This document shows, in pieces, positions 56,379 to 64,000 of a stretch of 64,000 nucleotides of DNA (position 1 is the first letter of the stretch; each line of letters begins with the position of its first letter). The stretch is from NCBI RefSeq assembly GCF_013626205.1, contig NZ_QHJE01000001.1:186001-250000 (forward strand), given 5' to 3'. A model generated the notes under the pieces. It saw only the letters and a list, made by a program, of their open reading frames with translations, ran no database searches and was not told the DNA's origin. Source of the stretch: Hyphomicrobium methylovorum (GTDB lineage: Bacteria > Pseudomonadota > Alphaproteobacteria > Rhizobiales > Hyphomicrobiaceae). The translations under genes were made by a program, and so were the position numbers.

Positions 56379-56711
56379 ATGCGTTTTCGCTCTTGCGACC
56401 CTTCGCGGCTGATGGCGTGCGCCGCGCTCGCGTTTCTTTGCACGACCGTGTCTGCAATCGCGGCGTCACCGGAGTTCATCTGCCTCAAGTCGGGCGATGC
56501 GGCGTCCCTCGAAGAGCTCTCCATTGCCTGCTATTCGGATAAAGGCTGCGCATATGTCGAGCAGCACAAAGGCGAGGCGCTGCGCGACTATGACGAAGGA
56601 AGCGTCGCCGCCGCGCTCGGACGCGAAAAGATCGAAGGCATTGTGACGACGTCAGCGCCAATTATGAAAAAGATCAAAGGCTATGGCTATTCCTGTGTGC
56701 CGCTGCCGTAG
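56379..56711 (+). CDS. Small secreted cysteine-containing protein
   Basis: The 110-residue protein has a signal peptide (MACAALAFLCTTVSAIAAS) and a mature part with several cysteines (FICLKSG, IACYSDKGCAYVEQ, YSCVPLP) that could form two disulfides. The ATG at 56379 has AAGGTGG upstream; a GTG at 56370 is inside that site. I do not recognise the family. It is convergent with the DUF454 gene. Confidence 0.7.
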   Translation: MRFRSCDPSRLMACAALAFLCTTVSAIAASPEFICLKSGDAASLEELSIACYSDKGCAYVEQHKGEALRDYDEGSVAAALGREKIEGIVTTSAPIMKKIKGYGYSCVPLP

Positions 56712-56750
56712 AAACACCGAGATGATGTCTGCGACGTCGCGCGCGACCGC

Positions 56751-57104
56751 CTACGAGGGCCTGGAGAAGACGTAGGCGAGGCCCGCCAGCATGAAGAGGC
56801 CGACGCCAATTTTCAGCGCGGCCGTTGGTTCCGTGCCGAACCAGAACACTGCGTAGCCAGAGGCACATCCGACCAATGCCGCCAGTTTGGCGCGTCTTGG
56901 AATGGCGCCCCTTTCGCGCCAATCGCGAAGCAATGGTCCGAAGATCCGATGGGACAGAAGCCACGCTTCGAGCCGAGGTGACGATCTGGCGAAGCAGGCG
57001 GCTGCGAGAATGATGAAGGGGGTTGTCGGCAATACCGGCAGAAAAACGCCAATGACGCCCAGCATGACGAAGAACAGTCCGGCGGTGGCGAATAGAATGC
57101 GCAA
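56751..57104 (-). CDS. YbaN-family (DUF454) inner membrane protein
   Basis: The 117-residue protein has GLFFVMLGVIGVFLPVLPTTPFIILAAACFARSSPRLEAWL, a family-defining block, then LRDWRERGAIPRRAKLAAL and a C-terminal membrane segment. Function is unknown. Start choice: TTG at 57104 gives MRILFATAG, matching the usual N-terminus and length, with a GGAAG stretch about ten bases upstream. A TTG at 57245 would add 47 residues of unlike composition. Confidence 0.82.
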   Translation of the reverse strand: MRILFATAGLFFVMLGVIGVFLPVLPTTPFIILAAACFARSSPRLEAWLLSHRIFGPLLRDWRERGAIPRRAKLAALVGCASGYAVFWFGTEPTAALKIGVGLFMLAGLAYVFSRPS

Positions 57105-57381
57105 ATACGATGGTCTTCCGGTTTGATGATTGGCGAGGCCCAGCGCTGACGTCGTTATCAATAGCTGAGCGGCATGTTGAAAGTCAGACTGCCGACAACT
57201 GATGGCAATTGAGTTCGTCGACGTCACGTATAGCCCAGCAGACAAGATGGTCGAGCGACTCTCAGTTGCGCTCCATCACTTAATCGCCACGCTTATGCTC
57301 GCGCAGACACAGCTCGACACTCGCGCGGCGCGCGGCAGTCCGTAGGCAGAAAAATCGGGATGGTGGGTTTAGAGTAGCGTG

Positions 57382-57759
57382 TCAGCCGTCTTCGTGGATG
57401 GAGATGGCGACGCCTGCGTGAACACACTTCAGTTGCCGCACATCGTCGAGCGCTTGCGCCCAGACATTACACGGTCCTGCAAGGCGGATCTCGGCGCGCG
57501 TGCGCGAGAGAGGGGTTGGGCCAAAGCCGATGGTGATTGCTTCGCCATCCGGCCAGAAGGCGATATCGCCAGCCTTTACGAGCACGCGGGCATCAGGCTC
57601 TGCCTCAGACGTGACCGGGGTATCGAAATAGACTTCCTCGCCCCACGTGCGCGCTGAAGCCTCGATAGGTAGCGCAGCCCAGATGCGTTCAGCCGTCGGC
57701 GTATCAAGAAGCCGGGCACGGATTGAAACGCTTCCCGCCCGTATCACGATCTTTCGCAT
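57382..57759 (-). CDS. Cyclophilin-like-fold protein (DUF369/PF04126 type)
   Basis: The 125-residue protein has the cyclophilin-like pattern: LLDTPTAERIWAALPIEA, WGEEVYFDTPV, VKAGDIAFWPDGEAITIGFGPTPLS and IRLAGPCNVWAQAL. The bacterial/archaeal family has no confirmed peptidyl-prolyl isomerase activity. It stands alone, with about 130-280 bp to neighbours. Confidence 0.85.
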   Translation of the reverse strand: MRKIVIRAGSVSIRARLLDTPTAERIWAALPIEASARTWGEEVYFDTPVTSEAEPDARVLVKAGDIAFWPDGEAITIGFGPTPLSRTRAEIRLAGPCNVWAQALDDVRQLKCVHAGVAISIHEDG

Positions 57760-57937
57760 GCGCCTTGATCCATCCGAAGTCCGTACGGCCTACTGACCCC
57801 GGCCGCCGCGGCGCAGTCTGTCATTCGAGCGCGCGGTCTTCAAGGGTTTCGGGCCCAATTGAGGCCGAAAAACTAATCTTCCACTATTCTTCCATTTATG
57901 CCTGCGGCGGACGGTTGTCGTGACGTCCAAAGACAAT

Positions 57938-57970
57938 ACAGCCGCGAGCATTACTCATGCTCGCGGCTGT
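57938..57970 (-). terminator. Strong hairpin after the ketoacyl synthase gene
   Basis: ACAGCCGCGAGCA and TGCTCGCGGCTGT form a perfect 13-bp stem with a 7-nt loop, 34 bases after the stop of the minus-strand gene. Only a short, broken T-run follows (ATTGTCTTT). Confidence 0.75.
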
Positions 57971-58004
57971 CAAAATCGTTCGCCTAACTCGTTAGTGAGC
58001 GTGC

Positions 58005-59249
58005 TCAGGCTGGCGGCGGTCCGAATACGACAACGGCGTTGAGGCCACCGAACGCGAATGAGTTCGACATTGCGTAGGTGATCTTCTTCTCGCGGCCGAC
58101 GTTCGGCACGTAGTCGAGATCGCAGCCCTCGCCTGGCTCGTCGAGGCCGATCGTGGGTGGAACAAACGAGTCCTGCATCGACTTGATGCACACGACAGCT
58201 TCGATACCGCCTCCCGCGCCGAGCGGATGGCCGTGCATCGACTTCGTCGACGAGATCGGAAGCTTGTAAGCGTAGTCGCCGAAGACGTTCTTGATCGCCT
58301 TCGTCTCGTTGATGTCGTTGTCCATGGTCGCCGTACCGTGGGCATTCAGATAGTCGATCTGCTCCGGCTTGAGACCAGCGTCCTTGAGGGCATCCTGCAT
58401 GGCGACGCTCGGTCCTTCGACCGTCGGCTTCACCATGTCCTGGCTGTCGGACGCCATACCGTATCCGCAGAGCTCTGCGAGGATCGTTGCGCCGCGTGCT
58501 TGCGCGTGTTCGAGGCTTTCGAGCACGAGAATGCCTGCGCCTTCCGCGAGAACCGTTCCGTTGCGCTTCTTGGCGAACGGGAAGCAGCCTTCCGGCGACA
58601 GAACGTGGAGCGCCTGCCAGGCCTTCATCGTTCCGTAGTTGATGACCGACTCCGACGCGCCAGCGATCGCAACATCGACGATGCCATCACGAATGTAATC
58701 GCGCGCGATGCCGATGGCGTGCGTTGCAGTGGAGCATGCCGAGCAGGTCGCGAACGTCGGACCCTTGACGCCAAACTCGATACCGACGTGCGCCGCAGCC
58801 GACGAGCCGATGATGCGCAACAGCGTCAGCGGATGCGTGGCGCGCTTGTTATGGATGAAGAGATCGCGATACGCCGTTTCAAACGTCACGAGACCGCCGG
58901 CGCCCGAACCGATGATGCAGGCCGAGCGATAGGGATCTTCTTCCGGGAGCTGAAGACCGGACATGCGCACGGCTTCATCAGCGGCGGCAGCGGCGAACCA
59001 GGAGTAGCGGTCCGCGAGCGTGATGATGCGATCGCGCTTGAAGTGCTTTAGCCGCTGCTTGGGATCGAAATCCTTGATCTGCGCGGCAATGAGAATTTTG
59101 AGATCATCGAGCGGGAACCCACCGAGTTCGCTGACGCCCGACTTTCCAGCCTTGATGCCGTTCCAGAACTCATCGACCGTCGTGCCGATAGGCGTGACAG
59201 CTCCAAGTCCGGTAACGACGACGCGGTGGCTCGCCTTACCTTTCGACAT
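58005..59249 (-). CDS. Beta-ketoacyl-ACP synthase (FabF-like)
   Basis: The 414-residue protein condenses acyl-ACP with malonyl-ACP. The triad is visible: Cys172 in CSACSTATHAIG, His in LNAHGTATMDND near 313, and His in SMHGHPLGAGG near 349. The N-terminus (VVVTGLGAVTPIG) is standard. It has a divergent sequence relative to housekeeping FabF (for example CSACST instead of TACAT), so it is probably a second synthase. The ACP gene lies 97 bp upstream on the same strand. Confidence 0.9.
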   Translation of the reverse strand: MSKGKASHRVVVTGLGAVTPIGTTVDEFWNGIKAGKSGVSELGGFPLDDLKILIAAQIKDFDPKQRLKHFKRDRIITLADRYSWFAAAAADEAVRMSGLQLPEEDPYRSACIIGSGAGGLVTFETAYRDLFIHNKRATHPLTLLRIIGSSAAAHVGIEFGVKGPTFATCSACSTATHAIGIARDYIRDGIVDVAIAGASESVINYGTMKAWQALHVLSPEGCFPFAKKRNGTVLAEGAGILVLESLEHAQARGATILAELCGYGMASDSQDMVKPTVEGPSVAMQDALKDAGLKPEQIDYLNAHGTATMDNDINETKAIKNVFGDYAYKLPISSTKSMHGHPLGAGGGIEAVVCIKSMQDSFVPPTIGLDEPGEGCDLDYVPNVGREKKITYAMSNSFAFGGLNAVVVFGPPPA

Positions 59250-59346
59250 TACTTACGATCTTTCTATTTCGGGTTGACGATCGGACCGGGTCGACGCGCG
59301 CTGCGCGCCAACCCACGATCAACCGAGATCGTCCGACCGAATTCGC

Positions 59347-59616
59347 TCAAGCCTTTGCGGCCGATGCTTGCTTTGCAGCAATAAGCGATTTGACGCGATC
59401 AACGACTGAGCCGACCGTCTTGAACGCTTCGACTTCTTCGTTGGCGTTATAGGGAATTTCAATACCGAAACCGTCTTCGATATCGAAGACAATCATGGCA
59501 AGATCGAGTGACTCGATCTTGAGGTCAGTAAGCTGGGTGTCGAGCGAGATGTCGTCGCGCGGCTCCTTCATATGCTTCTTGAGGATTTCGATAACCTTTG
59601 TCGCGACTTCGTCCAT
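59347..59616 (-). CDS. Acyl carrier protein, secondary type
   Basis: The 89-residue protein has a four-helix ACP pattern. The phosphopantetheine serine is Ser36 in KIESLDLAM; standard ACP has DSLD, so Glu replaces Asp. The acidic helix 2 (IVFDIEDGFGIEIP) is present. It is not the long AcpXL of rhizobial lipid A. GGGAGAGG precedes the ATG. It pairs with the ketoacyl synthase downstream. Confidence 0.9.
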   Translation of the reverse strand: MDEVATKVIEILKKHMKEPRDDISLDTQLTDLKIESLDLAMIVFDIEDGFGIEIPYNANEEVEAFKTVGSVVDRVKSLIAAKQASAAKA

Positions 59617-59879
59617 TGGCCTCTCCCACCCTCGCAGACCGCTGCGATGGGCCAGTTTAGTTGGCTTCTACCTAAATCAAGACCACTCCGCCATCAAGCG
59701 GGGGGGTCACTTATCCTTAAACACCGGTCAAGTCCAGTTGCGGGCCGTCGGCCCCGTTCCCGCATGCCTTCCTAACCGTTCCGGCCGCATCCTAGCCTCA
59801 TACCTTTTTGCCAGAGGTAAACGCGGGCCAGCACAAAAGTTGTTCAATCGGTCGCGATCGTAGCGCCTCGGAGGGAGGA
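59617..59879. other. Divergent intergenic region between ACP and acyl-CoA ligase
   Basis: This 263-bp region must hold promoters for both sides. I see no well-matched -35/-10 pair and no RNA gene. A GGAGGGAGG lies at 59870-59878, just before a short leader ORF. Confidence 0.4.
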
Positions 59880-59936
59880 ATGTGTTTTGATCTCCTGGCC
59901 CCGAAGAGATGGACCAAATGGGAACAAACTCAATGA
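59880..59936 (+). CDS. 18-codon leader ORF coupled to the acyl-CoA ligase gene
   Basis: ATG at 59880 follows GGAGG at 59870-59874 by five bases. It encodes MCFDLLAPKRWTKWEQTQ and stops at TGA 59934-59936. The stop overlaps ATG 59933-59935 of the ligase frame as ATGA. The ligase's own first in-frame ATG (59909) has only AAGAG directly adjoining it, so the leader has the better ribosome-binding site. Expression is inferred. Confidence 0.4.
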   Translation: MCFDLLAPKRWTKWEQTQ

Positions 59937-61642
59937 CTGACGCAGCATCGTCCTCCTCGGCACAGCACCCCTGGATCGCATCCTATCCGCCCGGGGTCGA
60001 CTGGTTCATGGATATTCCAACCGGTCCGGTGCCTGGGTTGCTGGACCAAGCCGCGGCACAATTTCCCAACAATCCCGCTATCAGTTTCCTTGGGCGAACC
60101 ACAAGTTATGTTGATCTTGCCGCCGAGGTCGCCCGCGTAACCGCTGGACTACAGAAAATCGGGGTTGGCCGGGGAATGAAAGTCGGCCTCTTTTTGCCGA
60201 ATACCCCTACATTCATCGTCTACTACTTTGCAATACTCAAAGCGGGCGCAACCGTCGTTAATTTCAATCCGCTTTATACTCTCGAAGAACTAACCTACCA
60301 AACGAAGGACAGCGAAACCGAGATCATGGTGACGCATGACCTCGCGCAGCTTTTTTCCAAGGTCGAGGGGCTGATGGCGGCTGGGACCCTCCATCGCGCC
60401 ATCGTCGTTCCCTTCAAAGACGTCCTGCCGCCGCTGAAGTCCGTTCTGTTTTCGGTCTTCAAGCGGAAGGATATTGCCGACATCAAGGGGTCGGCCGTCC
60501 GGGACCGGATCGTCGATGGGGCCGCCCTTGCCGCCACGACCGAGCCGCCCGTGCCCGTCGCCATCGACCCTGACAACGATGTCGCAGTCCTTCAGTACAC
60601 GGGTGGGACCACCGGCACGCCGAAGGGCGCCATGCTGACGCATGCCAATCTGACGGCCAATACGGAGCAGATCCGGGCATGGGGCATCGACCTCGTACCG
60701 GGCGAGGAGACCATTCTCGGAGCTCTGCCGCTCTTCCACGTCTTTGCGATGTCGGTCGTGATGAACATGGGCGTCGCGATGGCGGCCAAGATCGTTCTGC
60801 TCCCGCGCTTCCAACTGCTCGAAGCGTTGCGGCTCATTCACCGCGAGAAGCCGACGGTGCTACCCGCGGTCCCGACAATTTTCACCGCGATGCTCAATTC
60901 CGCGAACATCAAATCGTACAATCTCTCTTCGCTGCGCTTCTGCCTTTCAGGCGGCGCTCCTCTGCCGATGGAAATCAAACTGAAGTTCGAAACGGCGTCG
61001 GGCTCGAAGGTTGTCGAGGGATACGGACTGTCAGAGACCTCCCCCGTGCTCACATGCAATCCGATCCAGGGTCCGCCGGTGGCCGGGTCCATCGGCCCGC
61101 CCCTCCCCGGCACCATTATCTCGCTGCGCGATCTCGACGATCCCACGAAAGAAGTGCCGCTCGGGGAGCGTGGAGAACTCTGCGCCAAGGGGCCGCAGGT
61201 CATGAAGGGCTATTGGAAGAAGCCCGCCGAGACCGAGCATCAGTTCGTCGGCGATTTTCTTCGCACGGGCGACGTCGCGATCATGGACGAGCGCGGCTAC
61301 TTCTCCATCGTCGATCGCATCAAGGACCTCATCATCTGCTCGGGTTACAACGTTTACCCGCGCCGCATCGAGGAAGCGATCTACGAACACCCGGCCGTCG
61401 AGGAAGTGACCGTGATCGGCATTCCCGATACCTACCGCGGCGAAGCACCGAAAGCGTTCATCAAACTCAAGACGGGTATGACGGCGACAGAGGCCGACAT
61501 CCTGAAACATCTCGAAGCGAAGATTTCGCGTATCGAGCTTCCTTCGCAGATCGAATTTCGCGACACCTTGCCAAAGACGATGATCGGCAAGCTCTCGAAA
61601 AAAGAACTGGCGGCAGAAGAAGCGAAGAAGGCTCGCGGGTAG
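59933..61642 (+). CDS. Long-chain acyl-CoA ligase (FadD-like)
   Basis: The 569-residue adenylating enzyme activates fatty acids with ATP and CoA. VLQYTGGTTGTPKGAMLTH is the P-loop, GYGLSETSPV the A5 motif, LRTGDVAIMDERGYFSIVDR the A7-A8 region, and PKTMIGKLSKKEL the C-terminal catalytic Lys region. The first ATG in frame is 59909; I placed the start at 59933, where the leader ORF stops, which removes eight unconserved residues. It is divergent from the ACP gene, and the cyclopropane synthase gene converges on it. Confidence 0.93.
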   Translation: MTDAASSSSAQHPWIASYPPGVDWFMDIPTGPVPGLLDQAAAQFPNNPAISFLGRTTSYVDLAAEVARVTAGLQKIGVGRGMKVGLFLPNTPTFIVYYFAILKAGATVVNFNPLYTLEELTYQTKDSETEIMVTHDLAQLFSKVEGLMAAGTLHRAIVVPFKDVLPPLKSVLFSVFKRKDIADIKGSAVRDRIVDGAALAATTEPPVPVAIDPDNDVAVLQYTGGTTGTPKGAMLTHANLTANTEQIRAWGIDLVPGEETILGALPLFHVFAMSVVMNMGVAMAAKIVLLPRFQLLEALRLIHREKPTVLPAVPTIFTAMLNSANIKSYNLSSLRFCLSGGAPLPMEIKLKFETASGSKVVEGYGLSETSPVLTCNPIQGPPVAGSIGPPLPGTIISLRDLDDPTKEVPLGERGELCAKGPQVMKGYWKKPAETEHQFVGDFLRTGDVAIMDERGYFSIVDRIKDLIICSGYNVYPRRIEEAIYEHPAVEEVTVIGIPDTYRGEAPKAFIKLKTGMTATEADILKHLEAKISRIELPSQIEFRDTLPKTMIGKLSKKELAAEEAKKARG

Positions 61643-61755
61643 TTTGCGGCTGGTGTCGAGATAGTTCGCAGGTCGGCTTTGCCGAGTCTTACGCTGGATC
61701 CCCGGTCTTCGACGCGACTGCGTCGCGCTCGACCGAGGATGACGAGGCGGCTGCG

Positions 61756-63069
61756 CTAGCGATACAGATCGGCGCGGGTTGGCGGCAAGGGTGGCGGGCG
61801 CTTGGCTGACTTCGACGCGAGCGTTTGAAACAGCCGCAGCGTGCCGCGCGAGAATGCCAGGCTTACGCCCGCGAGATACGCGACCCAAATGCGATATTTC
61901 TCCTCGCCGACAAACGCGATGGCTTCCTTTTCGTGCGCCGTCAGCCGGTTGCACCAAAGTTCGCACGTGCGTGCATAGTGCAAGCGCCAGCCTTCGACGT
62001 CGTGCACCTCAAAGCCCGCTCTCTCCATTGCGGAAATCGAGTGTCCGACATCATCGAGTTCGCCGCCTGGGAAGATGTACTTCGCGATGGCTTTCTTTTC
62101 GGGGCGCATCCGGCCCTTGATCCATTGAGCGGGGTTCTTCGGCGCGCGGCGCGAGATGGCGTGATTCAAGAAGAGACCGTCTTCGCTCAGAAGCGACTGT
62201 ACCTTCTCCATGTACGCCGGGATGTTTTTCAGGCCGATGTGTTCGTACATGCCGATGGACGCGATCTTGTCGTAGCTGCCCGAAATTTTCGAATAGTCGG
62301 CAAGCTCGAACGTCACGCGATCAGACAACCCCAGCCGTTCCGCCTTGGCGCGTGCGAACGCAAGCTGTTCCTCCGCAAGCGTGATGCCGTGTGCCGTGAC
62401 GCCGTAATTTTGCGCTGCGTGGCAGATCAATCCACCCCAGCCCGCGCCGATGTCGAGCATGCGATCGCCCGGCTTCAGACGCAGCTTACGGCAGATCATT
62501 TCCAGCTTGTCGTGCTGCGCCGTTTCGATGCCGTTCGTCCAATCCGTGAAGTAAGCACAGGAATAGACCATCTCGGGATCGAGAAAGAGCGCATAGAAAT
62601 CGTTCGACAGATCATAGTGGAACTGAATGAAATCCTTGTTGTCAGCCGTCTTGCGATTGGCGCCCGTTATCTCGCCTTGAAAGCCGTGCGCGTCGCGCGC
62701 GGGAGCGGATTTTTCGAGAAAGAAGGGTGCAAGCGCCAAGCCGATTTTGGCGACGTCGCGTCCCTTCAGCTTCACGGATTTCCGGCCGCTTTGCAGTTGG
62801 CGTCCGAAATCGATCAGCGTGCCGCCGGAAAAATCGATGCCCTTGCCGATGTACTGCAGAATGATGGAATCGAGACCCGGCTTGCGCAGGATCGAACCGA
62901 TGACGCCGGGATCGCGCAACGAAATCTCGAAATTCGACGTCGGGGCGTGGCCGAGCGGCAGGCGCGTTCCGTCCCATAGGCGCACCCAGGCGTCGAGATC
63001 GAGACGATCGGCAAGACTGCGCACGAGCGCGCGCGCTGCATCGAGTTGCTTATCCGCTTTCGCGACCAT
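61756..63069 (-). CDS. cfa: Cyclopropane-fatty-acyl-phospholipid synthase
   Basis: The 437-residue protein transfers a methylene from SAM to unsaturated acyl chains. It has the HYDLSNDFYALFLDPEMVYSCAYF substrate/bicarbonate block, MLDIGAGWGGLICHA as SAM motif 1, HGITLAEEQLAFARA, and GMYEHIGLKNIPAYM. An N-terminal domain of about 120 residues precedes the methyltransferase, as in the usual enzyme. It lies 108 bp upstream of the thiolase gene's 3' end on the same strand; the thiolase is transcribed first. Confidence 0.95.
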   Translation of the reverse strand: MVAKADKQLDAARALVRSLADRLDLDAWVRLWDGTRLPLGHAPTSNFEISLRDPGVIGSILRKPGLDSIILQYIGKGIDFSGGTLIDFGRQLQSGRKSVKLKGRDVAKIGLALAPFFLEKSAPARDAHGFQGEITGANRKTADNKDFIQFHYDLSNDFYALFLDPEMVYSCAYFTDWTNGIETAQHDKLEMICRKLRLKPGDRMLDIGAGWGGLICHAAQNYGVTAHGITLAEEQLAFARAKAERLGLSDRVTFELADYSKISGSYDKIASIGMYEHIGLKNIPAYMEKVQSLLSEDGLFLNHAISRRAPKNPAQWIKGRMRPEKKAIAKYIFPGGELDDVGHSISAMERAGFEVHDVEGWRLHYARTCELWCNRLTAHEKEAIAFVGEEKYRIWVAYLAGVSLAFSRGTLRLFQTLASKSAKRPPPLPPTRADLYR

Positions 63070-63177
63070 CGGTCGGCCCCCGGCTGTTCGTGTCGCCGTG
63101 GTGCATAGCTTTTTATGATGGCGCTGGCGACTCTCCTTCGTCGAGCCGGCCGCCAGCGTGGCCTTGTGGCTGCGGTT

Positions 63178-64000
63178 TCACGCCGCGGCGCGGGCTTCGA
63201 TCGTCGTCGGTGCCTCCAGGATCGCCGCAACGCCCATGCCGCCCGCGGTGCAGACGGAGATCAGGCCGCGGCCGCCGTGGATCGACAGCAATTTCGCGAG
63301 GTTCGCGACGATGCGCGCGCCTGTCGCTGCGAAGGGATGGCCGAACGCGAGCGAGGAGCCTTTGACGTTCAGCTTCGTGCGATCGATGGCTCCGAGGGGC
63401 GCGGATTTGCCGAGTTTCGTGCGGCAGTAATCGGCATCTTCCCAGGCCTTCAGCGTGCACAGCACCTGCGCGGCAAACGCTTCGTGGATTTCGTAGAAAT
63501 CGAAATCCTGCAACGTCAATCCCGCGCGGTCGAGCATCTTCGAAACGGCGATAGTCGGCGCCATCAGCAAGCCGTCGCCGCCCACGAAATCGTTGGCGAT
63601 ATGCTGGCCGAAAGTGAGATAGGCGAGCACTGGCAGATTGTGCTCGGCGGCCCAAGCTTCAGACGCGAGCAATACGCTGGACGCGCCGTCCGTTAGTGGC
63701 GTCGAGTTTCCAGCCGTCAGCGTTCCGCGCTCGGATTTTTCATATGCGGGCTTTAAGCTCGCGAGTTTTTCGAGCGTGGTGTCGGGCCGCAGGTTGTTGT
63801 CACGATAGACGCCTGCGCACGGCACGATGAGATCGTCCATGTATCCGGACTCGTAAGCGGCAGCGCCCTTCATGTGGCTTTCGTACGCAAGCTCATCCTG
63901 GTCGGCGCGCGGAATGTGCCACTCCTGCGCCATCAGTTCGCAATGCTGGCCCATCGTGAGGCCTGTGCGCGGCTCGGCGACGTTCGGCGGCTGCGGTGCG
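63178..64000 (-). CDS. Acetyl-CoA acetyltransferase/thiolase (5' partial)
   Basis: The 3' portion (about 274 codons) of a thiolase. The frame is open through the right edge, since the codons before the ATG at 63954 remain in frame (NVAEPRTGLT). NSTPLTDGAS, EIHEAFAAQVL, GSSLAFGHPFAATGAR (catalytic His) and SVCTAGGMG (second catalytic Cys) are all present; the first Cys is beyond the edge. It fits the FadI/acetyl-CoA acyltransferase branch. The role is fatty acid oxidation or acetoacetyl-CoA formation. It lies upstream of cfa. Confidence 0.93.
   Translation of the reverse strand, partial: APQPPNVAEPRTGLTMGQHCELMAQEWHIPRADQDELAYESHMKGAAAYESGYMDDLIVPCAGVYRDNNLRPDTTLEKLASLKPAYEKSERGTLTAGNSTPLTDGASSVLLASEAWAAEHNLPVLAYLTFGQHIANDFVGGDGLLMAPTIAVSKMLDRAGLTLQDFDFYEIHEAFAAQVLCTLKAWEDADYCRTKLGKSAPLGAIDRTKLNVKGSSLAFGHPFAATGARIVANLAKLLSIHGGRGLISVCTAGGMGVAAILEAPTTIEARAAA

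Noticed and set aside
59347-59616. AcpXL of lipid A long-chain synthesis
   Set aside because: AcpXL has a different sequence around its DSLD motif and its own fabZ/fabF cluster, neither of which is seen here.

Overview
The window is a gene-dense piece of an alphaproteobacterial chromosome, most likely from the order Hyphomicrobiales (Rhizobiales) and close to Hyphomicrobium. This rests on gene content and remembered protein style: a two-gene methionine synthase, a DUF3126 protein, a DUF992 protein, mitochondrial-fission ELM1-type and PAS_5 proteins, and a DnaG with a decayed zinc ribbon. No alignment was run. I see no prophage, insertion sequence, CRISPR array or plasmid function. Both edges cut genes: queF on the left and a thiolase on the right.

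Layout. 1-5.5 kb: queF end, a His/Arg-rich secreted protein, a pirin, a DCC-family protein, several small secreted proteins, and a divergent HxlR regulator/tautomerase pair. 5.5-13.3 kb: thrS, yidD, a coiled-coil membrane protein, a NifU-like scaffold, folE, hisI, a patatin, a CBS protein and a rhomboid. 13.4-20.1 kb: PAS, PilZ and C93-type periplasmic peptidase genes, a gamma-carbonic-anhydrase-like protein, cysE, and a three-gene enoyl-CoA hydratase/deacetylase/GNAT run. 20.4-26.5 kb: a 27-codon membrane peptide gene with a structured 3' region, then the methionine operon on the minus strand (ArsR-methyltransferase, metF, metH in two pieces). 26.6-35.2 kb: envelope proteins (MlaC-like, PRC-barrel-like, a repeat protein), ettA, a CPBP protein, ELM1 and an Lrp-type regulator. 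35.2-49.4 kb: greA, carB, an MFS transporter, two tandem LolA-like paralogues, a ChaN-like protein coupled to carA, then yqeY-dnaG-rpoD. 49.4-57.8 kb: a lone HsdR_N-type nuclease, a second Gre-type factor, a YjbQ protein, an isomerase-like/GNAT/nitrilase run, a SIMPL protein, a tRNA with CAT anticodon, a membrane-anchored ClpP-fold protein and small proteins. 58-64 kb: lipid genes (ketoacyl-ACP synthase, ACP, acyl-CoA ligase, cyclopropane synthase, thiolase).

Most of this is housekeeping chromosome, and I do not see a clear new multigene system such as a defence island. The items most worth checking are: (1) a short leader ORF with a strong ribosome-binding site that overlaps the acyl-CoA ligase start as ATGA; (2) a methionine-operon promoter whose -10 box abuts the start codon and lies inside the ArsR-type operator, which predicts a leaderless repressor mRNA; (3) the 27-codon peptide gene followed by three hairpins and a terminator; (4) DnaG with three of four zinc ligands replaced; (5) a NodB-fold deacetylase lacking its metal-binding aspartate; (6) a Gre factor without the catalytic acidic tip; (7) the ClpP-fold membrane protein overlapping a small secreted protein gene; and (8) the isomerase/GNAT/nitrilase cassette.
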